The position numbers and the translations under genes are program-made. Of a stretch of DNA of 51,633 bases, positions 17,449 to 27,155 are shown in pieces. This DNA is from Chloroflexia bacterium (GTDB taxonomy: Bacteria > Chloroflexota > Chloroflexia > Thermobaculales > Thermobaculaceae): NCBI GenBank assembly GCA_030446765.1, contig JAUJMR010000002.1:183010-234642 (forward strand). The letters run 5' to 3'. The notes below the pieces were generated by a model. The model was not told where the DNA came from and ran no database searches. It saw nothing but the letters and a program-made list of their open reading frames with translations. How positions within the stretch are numbered: the stretch's first letter is position 1; the number at the start of each line of letters is the position of its first letter.

Positions 17449-19098
17449 GTGAACGTCGCCGAAGCGGTGGGAACTGCGCTCGCGCGCCGCGGCATTCGCC
17501 ACGTGTTCGGGTTGATCGGCAGCGGCAACTTCGCGGTGAGCAATGCCCTGGTCGCCGCTGGCGCCGAGTTTATCGCAGCGCGGCACGAGGGTGGCGCGAT
17601 CACGATGGCGGACGCGTATGCGCGGGTCACGGGCCGCGTGGGTGTATGCACCGTGCACCAGGGCCCGGGGCTAACGAACACGATTACCGGGCTCACCGAG
17701 GCGGCGAAGAGCCGGACGCCCCTGCTGCTGCTCGCCGCCGATACCGCCGCCGCTGCCATAAGGTCGAATTTTCGCATTGACCAGGCTCAGCTTGTGGCAT
17801 CGGTCGGTGCGGTGTCCGAGCGGCTGCACGGACCGGAGTCCGCGGTTGCCGACGCTCAACGAGCGTACCGGCGAGCCCTGATAGAACGCCGGCCCGTTGT
17901 CCTGATGATGCCGCTGGACGTGCAGGCTGCCGCCTGTCCTGAACCCAGCAATGCGGAACCAGAGGAGACGGTACTGCGTCCGGTCCGGCCGTCTGCGGCG
18001 GCGGTCCGCGAAGTGGCCGACGTGCTCGAGGGCTCGCGGCGTCCATTGATCATCGCGGGACGGGGAGCGGTTCTCGCCAACGCCCGCGAGCCACTGGAAC
18101 GACTCGCCGACCATGTGGGTGCGTTGCTCGCCACGTCCGCCGTGGCCAACGGTCTCTTCGCAGGCAGCCCCTGGTCGCTCGGCATATCCGGCGGCTTCGC
18201 CTCCCCCGATTCAGCTGAATTGATCGCAGAGGCAGACGTGGTGCTCGCGTTCGGCGTGGCGTTGAACATGTGGACGACGCGGCATGGCCGACTCTTGGAT
18301 CCCCGCGCCACGGTGGTGCAGGTCGACTATCGGGCCGAGACCATCGGTGCGAATCATCGGGTCGACATCGGCGTGCTGGGAGACGTAGCCGAGACTGCCG
18401 AGGGGCTCATCGAGGAATTACAACAGCGAGGGATGGCGGCATCCGGCTGGCGGAGTGCCAGGGTGGCTGAGCGCATCCGTGCGGGTACCTGGCAGGGAAC
18501 ACCGTTTCAGGATGCGGGCGACGGCGTGCGGGTCGACCCACGGTCGCTGTCCGTCACACTGGATGCGATCCTGCCCGGCGAGCGTACGGTCGCGATCGAC
18601 TCTGGACACTTCATGGGCTACCCCGCCATGTACCTTCGCGTGCCGGATGCCCAGGGTTTCGTCTTCACCCAGGCGTTTCAGTCGGTGGGGTTGGGTCTGG
18701 CGTCCGCCATCGGCGCCACCGTTGCCCGTCCGGATCGGCTGACGGTCGCGGCAGTCGGCGATGGTGGGGCACTCATGGCGCTCCCCGAATTCGAGACGGT
18801 AGCTCGCTTAGGCCTCCGGATGCTGATTGTCGTGTATAACGATGCGGCATACGGTGCAGAGGTCCATCACTTCGGCCCGCATGGCGCATCGCTCGACCTC
18901 GTCCGCTTTCCAGACGTGGACTTTGCGGCCCTCGCTCGTGGGGCTGGTCTAAACGGGACAACGGTGCGGAATCGCGAAGACCTCCAGGCAGTAGATGCCT
19001 GGCTGGCCAGCGGCGCTGAACGCCCACTCGTCCTTGACGCCAAGGTCGTACCCACAGTGGTCGCCGAGTGGCTGGAAGAAGCGTTCCGCGGCCACTGA
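17449..19098 (+). CDS. Thiamine diphosphate-dependent enzyme (acetolactate synthase-like)
   Basis: A 549-residue ThDP enzyme with the three-domain acetohydroxyacid synthase-like layout. The cofactor-activating glutamate is in AARHEGGAITMADAYARVTG (about residues 43-62). The central domain contains RRPLIIAGRGAV. The C-terminal ThDP/Mg motif begins GDGGALMALPEFETVARLG and ends YNDAAYG (about 436-468). It may be a decarboxylase or carboligase acting on a 2-oxoacid. Its closeness to a cyclase-family hydrolase argues against biosynthetic IlvB, which normally has an IlvN partner nearby. The GTG start is the only sensible one, with a weak ribosome-binding site. Confidence 0.8.
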   Translation: MNVAEAVGTALARRGIRHVFGLIGSGNFAVSNALVAAGAEFIAARHEGGAITMADAYARVTGRVGVCTVHQGPGLTNTITGLTEAAKSRTPLLLLAADTAAAAIRSNFRIDQAQLVASVGAVSERLHGPESAVADAQRAYRRALIERRPVVLMMPLDVQAAACPEPSNAEPEETVLRPVRPSAAAVREVADVLEGSRRPLIIAGRGAVLANAREPLERLADHVGALLATSAVANGLFAGSPWSLGISGGFASPDSAELIAEADVVLAFGVALNMWTTRHGRLLDPRATVVQVDYRAETIGANHRVDIGVLGDVAETAEGLIEELQQRGMAASGWRSARVAERIRAGTWQGTPFQDAGDGVRVDPRSLSVTLDAILPGERTVAIDSGHFMGYPAMYLRVPDAQGFVFTQAFQSVGLGLASAIGATVARPDRLTVAAVGDGGALMALPEFETVARLGLRMLIVVYNDAAYGAEVHHFGPHGASLDLVRFPDVDFAALARGAGLNGTTVRNREDLQAVDAWLASGAERPLVLDAKVVPTVVAEWLEEAFRGH

Positions 19099-19206
19099 GT
19101 GCGGGGCTAATCATCAAGATACCACTTGTGGCGTGATACCGAGTCCGACGAAGCAGTGAGGTCCTTCGTCCCCGCACGGCACCAGAGGCGAGGCCCTGCT
19201 ACCCCG

Positions 19207-19650
19207 TCAGTGGGACTTGGTCGAGTGGCACTCGTGGCAGCGACCGAAGATCGCGAAGTGCGTGAGCGTCGCGTCGAAGTTGTAACGGCTCGATAACTCT
19301 GCCTGCAGCGAGTCGAACACATTCTGGTCGACCTCTGCCACCGTGCCACAACTCTGGCAGATGAGGTGGTGGTGCGTCGCCTTCTCCAGGGGGTGATACT
19401 GCCAGTGCCCCCCACCGAGATCCGTCTGCGTCACGAAGCCGGCATCGCGCAGCAGTTCCATCGTGCGGTAGACCGTCGAGAGGCTGATGTGGGGGTACCG
19501 GCGCTTGACTAACTCGAATAGATCCTCCGCGGTGACGTGGTCTTCGCTCTCCAGCACCGCCTCGAGGATCAGTATCCGCTGGGGGGTGAGTCGGTAGCCC
19601 AGGTCGTGCAGGCTACGCGCCGCCCGCTCTGCCGCCGTCCCTTCCGCCAT
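19207..19650 (-). CDS. Fur-family metalloregulator
   Basis: A 147-residue repressor. The N-terminal winged helix carries GYRLTPQRILILEAVLESED and STVYRTMELLRDAGFV, the DNA-recognition region. The metal-binding part has HHHLICQSCG and GRCHECH, giving two CxxC pairs for a structural zinc site and a histidine cluster for the sensory metal. The protein ends in an HxTxSH tail. The sequence does not separate Fur (iron), Zur (zinc) and PerR (peroxide) function. The start has GAGGAGG seven bases upstream. It is monocistronic, and no target operator was identified. Confidence 0.9.
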   Translation of the reverse strand: MAEGTAAERAARSLHDLGYRLTPQRILILEAVLESEDHVTAEDLFELVKRRYPHISLSTVYRTMELLRDAGFVTQTDLGGGHWQYHPLEKATHHHLICQSCGTVAEVDQNVFDSLQAELSSRYNFDATLTHFAIFGRCHECHSTKSH

Positions 19651-20006
19651 CGTATCGCCTCCTCGCAGGCAGAGTATAACCGATACAGAGTCGCAGATGC
19701 GAGTGATTTGCAGGTGTGTCCGGCTGCGACTCCTTACCGACGATGGCGCATCTCAGTTACACTTCGCGATGTGACTACGGTTTGGCCGGGCTCGCAAATC
19801 GCCCAGTCGGCTGCGGGCCTGATCCCGACACGGCCCCACAACCTATACACGTGGTTAGAATACAAGCGCTGTGTGTCGATGTCGGAACGTGCTGAAGGTT
19901 GGGTGCAGTAGGCGCCGAGTTTCGAGGCTCGTCCGCCGGTAACTGATCAGTGCCTGGCTCCGCTACAGGAAGGGATGGAACGCGATACGAGTCAGCGAGA
20001 CGCCTC
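19651..20006. other. Gene-free stretch between fur-like gene and mutL
   Basis: These 356 bases separate divergent genes and should hold both promoters. I see no RNA gene and no convincing repeat or operator. Confidence 0.3.
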
Positions 20007-21794
20007 ATGGAGTATGAGCAGCACCTCCCCCCCGATCAGGGGACCAACCGATCGGCGTGGGTGATTCCACCAGACGCGCGTGCCGATCAGCGACCGCGCT
20101 CTACGATTCGCGTGCTCCCACCCGCGGCGGTGGCGCGCATCGCGGCGGGAGAGATTATCGAGCGCCCTGCGTCCGTGGTCAAGGAGCTGGCGGAGAATGC
20201 GCTCGACGCCGGGGCACGCACCGTCCGCGTGGATGTGCGTGGTGGCGGACTTACGCTGATCCGCGTTGGCGATGATGGCACGGGCATCCGTGCGGACGAG
20301 CTGCGCCTGGCGTGCGAGCGCCATGCGACGAGCAAGTTGGCGAGCGATGATCTCGGCAGCGTGCGCACGCTTGGCTTTCGTGGGGAGGCCCTGCCGAGTA
20401 TCGCAGCGGTTGCGGAACTCGCAATCGTAAGTGCGGCCGATGACAGTGGGGTCGGACGGCGCCTGACACTTCGGGATGGCCACGTCGTGGTGGATGAGCC
20501 AGCTCCCCGCCCCCGGGGTACGACGGTCACGGTCCGCCACTTGTTCGCCAACGTGCCGGCCCGCCTCGCCGCGTCGGGGAGAGCACAGGCCGAAATCGCA
20601 CAGATTGGCCAGACGGTGCGGCGCCTCGCACTCGCCGCGCCCGGTGTGCGGTTCTCGCTCCTGATCGACGAGCGCATGGTACTGCAAACGACCGGTGCGA
20701 ACGATCTGGAGACCGCGCTGATCGAGGTGTACGGCCCAGCGCTTGTCGGTAACGTGCTTTCTCTTGGGCCGCTCGAGCCCGGTGGTGCGCGTGTGGCGGG
20801 TGTGGTGAGCAGCCCCGAGGTAACCCGACTGGGCCGCGGGCAGGTGAACATCATCATCAACGGCCGGTGGGTCCAGCCGCGCGGGTTGCTCGCGTTGATA
20901 GAGGCGGCGTATCGGCCGGTGCTGCCGCGTGGACGGCACCCGGTACTGGCACTCGTCATTGAGGTACTGCCCGGGTCAGTGGATATAAACGTACATCCGT
21001 CGAAGCTGGAGGTCCAGCTCCTGGAGGAACGCAGCATCGGGGCTGCGTGTGGGGAGTTGATTCGCGCCGCGATCGGGCAGCGACCGGTCATCCTGCGCGA
21101 GCGGCTGTCCACGGGTCTCGCAGCACTACGTTCGCCAATCGCGCTGGCCGAGGCGCCGGCTGAGTACAATGAGGATTCGGTGATCGTCACTCCAGGCCTG
21201 CCCCCGTTGCGTCTGATCGGGCAAGTGCGGAGCCGGCTGCTGATGCTTGAGGGGCCCGCTGGTGTCTACCTGGTGGACCAGCACCGCGCGCACGAGCGCA
21301 TCCTGTACGAGCGGTTGCTGTCCACGCACGATGGTCCTGCGCCGGAGCCAATCGCCCTGCCAGAGCCGCTACTCCTGGAGCTTCGCCCGGCGCAAGTCGC
21401 GCGCTTCAGCCGCCGAATGGACGACCTCGCGGCGCTTGGCTTCGAGTGCGAGGTCTTCGGCGGTCGAGCTTTCCTGCTGCGCGCCGCGCCCGTTCTGCCT
21501 GGAGTGATGCACGGTGGCATGTTGCAGGGTCTGGGCGAGCCGAACGAGCTGATTCCCGCGCTGCTCGGCCTTGCGGAGGATGACCGTGAAGGGGCGGGCT
21601 GGCGCGAGCGCTTGCTTATCAGCCTCGCGTGTCGCACGGCTGTGCGCAGAGGCAGGCCGCTCGAGCGTCCGGAGATGCGCGCGCTCGTCGAGGGGCTGGG
21701 CCAGACCAGCGCTCCCGCCGTGTGCCCGCACGGCTCGCCGCTGTTGATGCACGTGAGCGAGACGCTGCTGGAACGCGAGTTCGGTTGGGGGTAA
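20007..21794 (+). CDS. mutL: DNA mismatch repair protein MutL
   Basis: About 595 residues. The N-terminal GHKL ATPase has IAAGEIIERPASVVKELAEN, DAGA, DDGTGI and GFRGEALPSI. The C-terminal dimerisation and endonuclease domain includes VDQHRAHERILYE and VCPHGSP. In latent-endonuclease MutL proteins these motifs read DQHAxxExxxxE and CPHGRP, so the core metal-binding D, H and E residues are kept but an A is R and an R is S here. It couples MutS mismatch recognition to strand incision or excision. The frame is open to 19950. I prefer the ATG at 20007, although conservation starts only around codon 32. Confidence 0.93.
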   Translation: MEYEQHLPPDQGTNRSAWVIPPDARADQRPRSTIRVLPPAAVARIAAGEIIERPASVVKELAENALDAGARTVRVDVRGGGLTLIRVGDDGTGIRADELRLACERHATSKLASDDLGSVRTLGFRGEALPSIAAVAELAIVSAADDSGVGRRLTLRDGHVVVDEPAPRPRGTTVTVRHLFANVPARLAASGRAQAEIAQIGQTVRRLALAAPGVRFSLLIDERMVLQTTGANDLETALIEVYGPALVGNVLSLGPLEPGGARVAGVVSSPEVTRLGRGQVNIIINGRWVQPRGLLALIEAAYRPVLPRGRHPVLALVIEVLPGSVDINVHPSKLEVQLLEERSIGAACGELIRAAIGQRPVILRERLSTGLAALRSPIALAEAPAEYNEDSVIVTPGLPPLRLIGQVRSRLLMLEGPAGVYLVDQHRAHERILYERLLSTHDGPAPEPIALPEPLLLELRPAQVARFSRRMDDLAALGFECEVFGGRAFLLRAAPVLPGVMHGGMLQGLGEPNELIPALLGLAEDDREGAGWRERLLISLACRTAVRRGRPLERPEMRALVEGLGQTSAPAVCPHGSPLLMHVSETLLEREFGWG

Positions 21795-21868
21795 CGGCTC
21801 CCGCGATCTCGCGGTAAGCCTTGCGGTGAGTAGAAGTATGATACGCAATCCGCTCGAGCTGTCGGGCG

Positions 21869-21935
21869 TGTCATCTCGAGCGCGGTGAGGGATCCGTAGC
21901 CCATACCACGGATTCCTCGCCTGTTCGGAATGACA
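21869..21935. repeat. 67-bp imperfect palindrome (REP-like element)
   Basis: The segment opens TGTCATCTCGAGCGCGGTGA and closes with ACGGATTCCTCGCCTGTTCGGAATGACA-type sequence (21907-21935), so the ends are near-complementary over about 28 bases around a 10-base loop. It lies between the convergent ends of mutL and the SPFH operon. Structures of this kind are common dispersed intergenic repeats and can act as bidirectional terminators. I found no second full copy in this window. Confidence 0.65.
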
Positions 21936-21964
21936 GATGCCCTGCCGTTCGGCCGGAGTCGGCG

Positions 21965-23278
21965 TTACTTCCCGATCTGCCGCAACTCATCGAGCATCTC
22001 GACTATACCATTCGTCGCCGGCGCCCCGCCGTTTGCCGCCATCTGCGGCAGGAGCTGCGCCAGGACGAGCGTCGAGAGCGCCGAGGACTCGCCGTTGTCG
22101 CCGCGCACCAGCACCGGCCGTGGAGCGTGCTCCATGAGGTGTGCGCCCACCTGGAGCTGTCGGCGGGCCATCTCGTACTGCAGTACCGCACGGTTGTCGC
22201 GGTACGCCGGCCCCAGGTGCCCGAGCGCCGACGCCTCGCTCTCCGCCTCTGTCAGCATCACACGGCCGCGCGTCTCGATCTCCAGGCGGACCCGCTGCGC
22301 CTCCGTCTGCTGCTCTTCCAGCATCCGGGCCACATCCTGACGCGCCTTGTTTTGCGCCTCCTTAACCTCGATCAGCCGCGCGTCTCGCTCCTTTTTCACG
22401 CGCTCGATCTCCATTAGCAGGGTGTCGATGCGCTGCTTGCGAATCAGCTCCCACTCCCGCTCGTACGCCACCAGTTCCTTCGCCACCCGTTCTCGCGTCG
22501 CCAGGTGCTGCTGGTATTGTCCGGGCAACTGCACATCCGGGATGTTCGCACCGAGGATCCGCACACCGTAGCTTGTGAGTTGGCGGTTCAGGTACGCACG
22601 CATGTCTTCTACGTCGCTCCCGCGCAGGTCGTACGCTCGCTCGGTCCGGATCTGCCGGCTGCGCTGGCGTATGGCGTCCTGTACCGCGCTGCTGAGGACC
22701 ATGTCGAAGTTGCTCGCCCCGAGCGTGCGTACAAATGCCACTGGATCCTCGATGCGGAACCGAAGGAAAAACTCGATCGACTTCAGCGGCACGTTCTCCT
22801 GCGTCGGGCAGGATACGACGGGGGCCAGGTACGGGATCTCGGTGACGGTGTCTACGACGTACTCGACCTTCTCCCACGGTCGCCACAGGTAGTGCCGTCC
22901 GGGGTTCAGGGTGCCGACGATCTTGCCGTAGCGTGCCAGCACCCCGGTGGTTCCCTGCTCGATCTCGATAATCGACCCGCGCCACAGCCACAATAGACCG
23001 AGCAGCGCAACGCCGATCCCGAGCAGGACCAACAGAAAGCTGATGCCGATGTTCCCGGCGAACAGCGCGCCACCAAGCAGGTAGAACGCGACACCGAGCA
23101 CGATCAGCCAGCTGTTACGACGCCGGTCGCGCGGGATGACCACCGGGACCGACTGGCCGCCCTGGCCGCCTCGCAGGATCTGACGCATCTCTGACCAGCC
23201 AGCCACGGCCTCCTTGATCCGGGAGAACTCGCGACCCGCTTGTGCCGGTGTGGCAGGTATGTTGGCGCTTGCACTCAC
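21965..23278 (-). CDS. SPFH/band-7 domain membrane protein B
   Basis: A 437-residue protein. Two hydrophobic helices at about residues 56-100 (SWLIVLGVAFYLLGGALFAG and SFLLVLLGIGVALLGLLWLW) are followed by an SPFH domain starting RGSIIEIEQGTTGVLARYGK. A long charged coiled coil (about 255-345) comes next, then a C-terminal region with a glycine- and alanine-rich tail. SPFH proteins form large membrane-attached cages, as HflK/HflC do around FtsH. The GTG start overlaps the stop of the upstream SPFH gene (GTGA) and has GGAGGG upstream. It is the last gene of the coiled-coil/DUF429/SPFH-A/SPFH-B operon. Confidence 0.85.
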   Translation of the reverse strand: MSASANIPATPAQAGREFSRIKEAVAGWSEMRQILRGGQGGQSVPVVIPRDRRRNSWLIVLGVAFYLLGGALFAGNIGISFLLVLLGIGVALLGLLWLWRGSIIEIEQGTTGVLARYGKIVGTLNPGRHYLWRPWEKVEYVVDTVTEIPYLAPVVSCPTQENVPLKSIEFFLRFRIEDPVAFVRTLGASNFDMVLSSAVQDAIRQRSRQIRTERAYDLRGSDVEDMRAYLNRQLTSYGVRILGANIPDVQLPGQYQQHLATRERVAKELVAYEREWELIRKQRIDTLLMEIERVKKERDARLIEVKEAQNKARQDVARMLEEQQTEAQRVRLEIETRGRVMLTEAESEASALGHLGPAYRDNRAVLQYEMARRQLQVGAHLMEHAPRPVLVRGDNGESSALSTLVLAQLLPQMAANGGAPATNGIVEMLDELRQIGK

Positions 23279-24956
23279 GATTGTCCCTCCTCACGGCCCT
23301 GTGGCACCACGGCGTTGCCCGGTTCGTCCTGCGGCGCTGCCGCCCGCTCGCCATCGGCCCCGCTAATCCGCACCACGCGCTCCTGGAGCCGCTGATCGGT
23401 CACGGACTGGCGGATCTCCTCAACGCGGTCCGCGGTGGCCACTTCTGCCGCTGGCGCGCGTTGCGGCGTGTCACCCACGCTGCGCTCCTCCGCCAAAACG
23501 CGCTCGATCTCCGATGACCGCTCGCGTATGCGTCCCTGTATCGTATTCGCCCGCTCGCGGATTGTTTGCAGATCCTGGGTCGTGTACAGCGCCTGATTGT
23601 CCATACCGATCATCCGCTGGGCTATCTTCAGGAAGTCGATTGGCTCATCGCCGTTTGCTCCGAGCTGGACGACCTGTGGCAACCGAGCAGCGACGCCGCC
23701 CAGGCGTTCGAGGACCTCCTGCTGGAAGCGGTACTCCAGAATCTCCGGGGCGGAGGCGCTGCTGATTGCGCGGATGTCCAGCGCCTGCGCTTCCAACAAT
23801 GCGGCGTTTGCTTTCGCTGTGCTCTCCGCCTCGACTAGCCGCTGGCGTGCGGCTGCGCTCGCCCGGTTTGTCTCCCGTTCGCGCGCCGTATCCATCTGCG
23901 CCTGGTATGTGGCGATCTCGGCACGGATCGCGGAGAGCGTTTCGCGCAGCGCCGCCAGCTCCTTGTTCAGGTCTCCCTCGTTCTGCTCCTTGCGGAGCTG
24001 CAGCTCGTACTGGTACGTGTACGCCTCCTTCGCCACGCGCACCATCTCGGGCGCCGCCAGGTCCATGCGGTACTCCTGGCTGGAGGGTTCGGCGTGGGTG
24101 ATGTTCGCGTTCATGAAGCGCACCGCGGGGAGGAACTGCTGATTGAGGTTCTCCAGGAACGTGTTCGTGCTCTCGCCGACCAGGTCGTATATCGTCTCGG
24201 CACGCTGCTCGTAGATGAGTGCGCGCGTCACCTCGCTGATCGCGTTCTCCAGTTTGTCCGAGAACCCCCGGACGCTGCCGAGTGTGAAGACGAACTCCGC
24301 CGGATCCTCGATGCGGAACTGCAGGAAGATATCGACCGAGGCGTTCACCCGGCTAGCGGTCGGCGCCTCGCGGATCGGGGCATTGTACGGGTACTCGCGG
24401 CTGGTGTTGACGATGTAGCTCACCTGCTTCCAGGGATTGAAGAGCGTCGTTCGACCCGGACCGACGATTTGTTCCAGCTTGCCAAACCGGGTGATCAGCG
24501 CCTGACAGCCGTCGGGCACCATCACGACGCTTCGCCGCCACCAGCAGACAAGGGCTACGGCGAGCAGGAGCAGCCAGAAATGCGGCCCGACCAGCAAGGG
24601 CCATTCTCGTAAAGCCGGGCAACAGATCGAGCGCTACCACGCCAAGGCTGCCAAGCAGACCAAGAGCGCGACCAGGCCAACTGGCAGCGGCCACAGCGAG
24701 AACCGCTGGTCCGGTATCACCAGCGGGGAGAACACGTTCGTGAAATGCCCCGCCGGGTCGCGCTCGGGGGAAGCTGCGGTTCACCGTTTCCGCCGCGTTC
24801 GCGAGGCTGGCGGTGCGCTGCTCGATCCGGGGTAGTGACCGCCTTGCCTAGCTCCCGTACCGAGAGGAAGTCCTGTGCGTTGATCCGGAACCCATCGGTC
24901 CGACCGCCCTGGACGACGCCCTCGATCACCCTCCCGGCCCGTTCCGCGATACTCAT
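23275..24956 (-). CDS. SPFH/band-7 domain membrane protein A, N-terminal part frameshifted
   Basis: The open C-terminal frame (24597-23275, 440 codons) has a membrane helix, an SPFH domain (SVVMVPDGCQALITRFGKLE onward), a coiled coil and a polar tail. Coding extends upstream in other frames. The ATG at 24956 starts MSIAERAGRVIEGVVQGG. Then HFTNVFSPLVIPDQRFSLW and VGLVALLVCLAAL are in a second frame, and GVVALDLLPGFTRMALAG is in a third, joining PHFWLLLLAVALVCWW. About three indels are therefore needed for a full product of about 560 residues. The clean SPFH domain suggests sequence errors, or use of the internal TTG at 24597. It is the partner of SPFH-B, much like HflK with HflC. Confidence 0.75.
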
Positions 24957-25179
24957 CGTTGACCTCGTCTCTTCTCAGTCGATGTGAATAAGTGCGGCTA
25001 TCTTACTATTTAACGTCGTGATACGGAGCAAGGTCACTGCTCTCCATTCCGCTGGGGTGGGAGAGGGACTAACGGGGAAACTCGGTGCCTTCGTGTGGGC
25101 TGGTTCGCCGGCCCTACGTCTACCGCCTGCGTGGGCACGCTGGCCCGGTGGCGGTTCGGAGGTCTGTGACACCGTGCTG

Positions 25180-25841
25180 CTCGGATGGTAGAGCGCGACT
25201 CCGCGACCATAGGCAGCGCTCTCGCACTGACGATGGCCGCTGTGTCGGGAATCACCATCAGCCCCTCGTCCTCCGCGCCTACGGTGGTTGCCAAACCGTG
25301 GCGCCACAGATTGACTGTCAACGCGCAGACGACGGCGTCGAGCTGATGCTCTGTTGCCTCCGGGTGATCTAGGCCGGGCACGAGCGGTTGCAGCGCCTGG
25401 TGGATACGCCGCCGTCCGAGGCTCAGTCCGGTTGCCGTGCGTCGGCAGCCCCAGAAGCCGGAGCGTGGCGTACGGATAGACCTCAAGCGGTTCACACCCG
25501 GCCAGCCGCAACGCGAGCGCGAGCGCCGCCGCGCCGTGCCAGCACCTTGATGAGTGCCCTGGCTAAGATCGGCACGCGCATGCGCAGGAGTGCTCGCTCG
25601 ATCTCCCCGGCTTCGTGTTCCGGGATCGTGGCTGCATGGGCAATCGTCGTCGAGACAGCAGCGCCCGCGCGGTATAGTCAGCGGGGCGTTCACCGCGACC
25701 GTGATGTCCGGTTCCCTGATTGCCGGAAGCGCCAGTATCTCCGCATCGCTGTTTGCTGAGGTCAGCAGCGCGAGTTTGCCCTATAGAGTACGGCGATACC
25801 TGTCTCGCGGTGTTGAGCCCCGCCAGGTCGATGCCCACCAC
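25180..25841 (-). pseudogene. DUF429 family protein (predicted RNase H-fold), frameshifted
   Basis: The start region VVGIDLAGLNTAR (GTG at about 25841) gives the catalytic-type aspartate of DUF429. Further pieces in other frames are SANSDAEILALPAIREPDI, VNAPLTIPRGRCC near 25690, EVYPYATLRLLGLP near 25490, and ATEHQLDAVVCALTVNLW followed by EDEGLMVIP near 25360-25240. Together they cover the family from end to end with at least three frame changes. DUF429 proteins are predicted nucleases of the RNase H fold, with unproven activity. It lies between the coiled-coil gene and the SPFH pair on the same strand. The 3' end is approximate. Confidence 0.65.
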
Positions 25842-25946
25842 ACGCTATCTTCAATCATCTGAGTGATATGATCGGACGGGTACGGGACGGTCTAGAATGT
25901 ACTCTCCCACAAGGTACATATACTCTCGGAGCTGAGGGCGTGCGGC

Positions 25947-26916
25947 TTACTCTTGCGACCCCACTCCGTCCAGCTGGTTCCGCTCGTCGTAGGCACGTAA
26001 CTCCTTCGCGGCGTGGTCGAGCGCCCGCTCCAAGTGCTTCCGCTCGCCCATCTGCAACTTGTGTATCGTGCCTTCCAGTTGACTGCGAAGCCGGTTAGAA
26101 GCGTCGGAGTACCGGGATACCGCATCCAGCGCCTGGTTCGCCGCGCCGAGTGCGCCCGTAATCTCGCCTTGCTGCCGCACCATCCGCTCATCGGAGATCT
26201 GGCGCAGGGTGCGGATTGCGCTCTCTCGAGTTCGTCCCGCATATGACCGATCTCTCCGCGCAGCCCGACTTCGTTCTCCGCGACAAGCCTGCCCAACTTC
26301 TCCAGCCCGGCCTGCGCGCTCTGGCCCGCAGTCGCGAGGTTACCGAGCGCGACGTGTATTCGCTCAAACTCCGACTCCTCCGCGCGGCGCGCTCCTCGAG
26401 GCGGGCGAGCCTGTGCCCCGGCTCGACCGACGCTTCGCGAAGGGCGTCGAGTTCGGATCGAGTCGCTTCGGCATGCTCCGACTGGTTGTCGCGAATGGTA
26501 TGCAGTGCCTCGACCGTACGCCCGAGTTCCGTTCGTAACATGGCAACGTCGGCAAGCGCCCGTTCTGCCGTGCGCCGGTCCTCATCCAACCTGCCCTCAA
26601 ACGATTCGATCCGTGCCCAGACGTTCTCGATCCGTCGGGTGGTGTCCTCCTGCCGGTTGTCGAGGGCGTGTTCGGTCGTCTGTAGTCCACGCACCGCACC
26701 CGCAAGGGACACCAGTTGCGCGCGCAGCTCGTGGATCTCCCGCGTCGGGCTCGACGCCGCTTCGATGGCCACGCTGAGGTCGTGCCGGAGACGCTCCTGA
26801 TCCGCCTGGCGCCCGTCGCGCAGGCGCGCGAGTTCATGGCCAAGGCGGACAGTGTCCGACTCCAGTTTTTCCAACCGGGAGTTTACGCCCCGTATGCTCG
26901 CCTCAATATGCTCCAA
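25947..26916 (-). pseudogene. Long coiled-coil protein, frameshifted
   Basis: An almost continuous heptad-rich sequence: IRGVNSRLEKLESDTVRLG near the start, repeated RRIENVWARIESFEGRLD-type segments, then after a frame change near 26290 MGRLVAENEVGLRGEIGHMR, and after another near 26180 NQALDAVSRYSDASNRLRSQ to 25947. No enzymatic domain or membrane helix is seen. The TTG at 26916 is the first usable start in frame, but coding character continues upstream (VDGVLQRIIGHPDGGE), so the N-terminus may be mis-framed too. Upstream of DUF429 and SPFH genes, a role as a structural partner of the SPFH assembly is possible but only inferred. Confidence 0.55.
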
Positions 26917-27155
26917 CTGGCGTCCCGTCCCCTCTCCCCCATCCGGATGGCCAATAATCCGTTGGAGGACACCATCGACGTATCCTTACCTGCGCCAGGA
27001 TGCTACGCCAGGGATGCTCTTCATAAACGGCATAGCACCGTCGCAGCCGTCCAGCCTGCTCTGGTCTATGACTCAGCTCGCGGCGCTTTGACCGAGATTC
27101 ACCCTCAGCCTCGGCAAACTGGAAACTCGGTAGGTGCTCTGCTATCGTGTTTGGC

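Noticed and set aside
27147-27155. GTG at 27147 as start of the hypothetical gene
   Set aside because: The ATG at 27156 or 27165 is a better start codon, and the three extra residues add nothing conserved.
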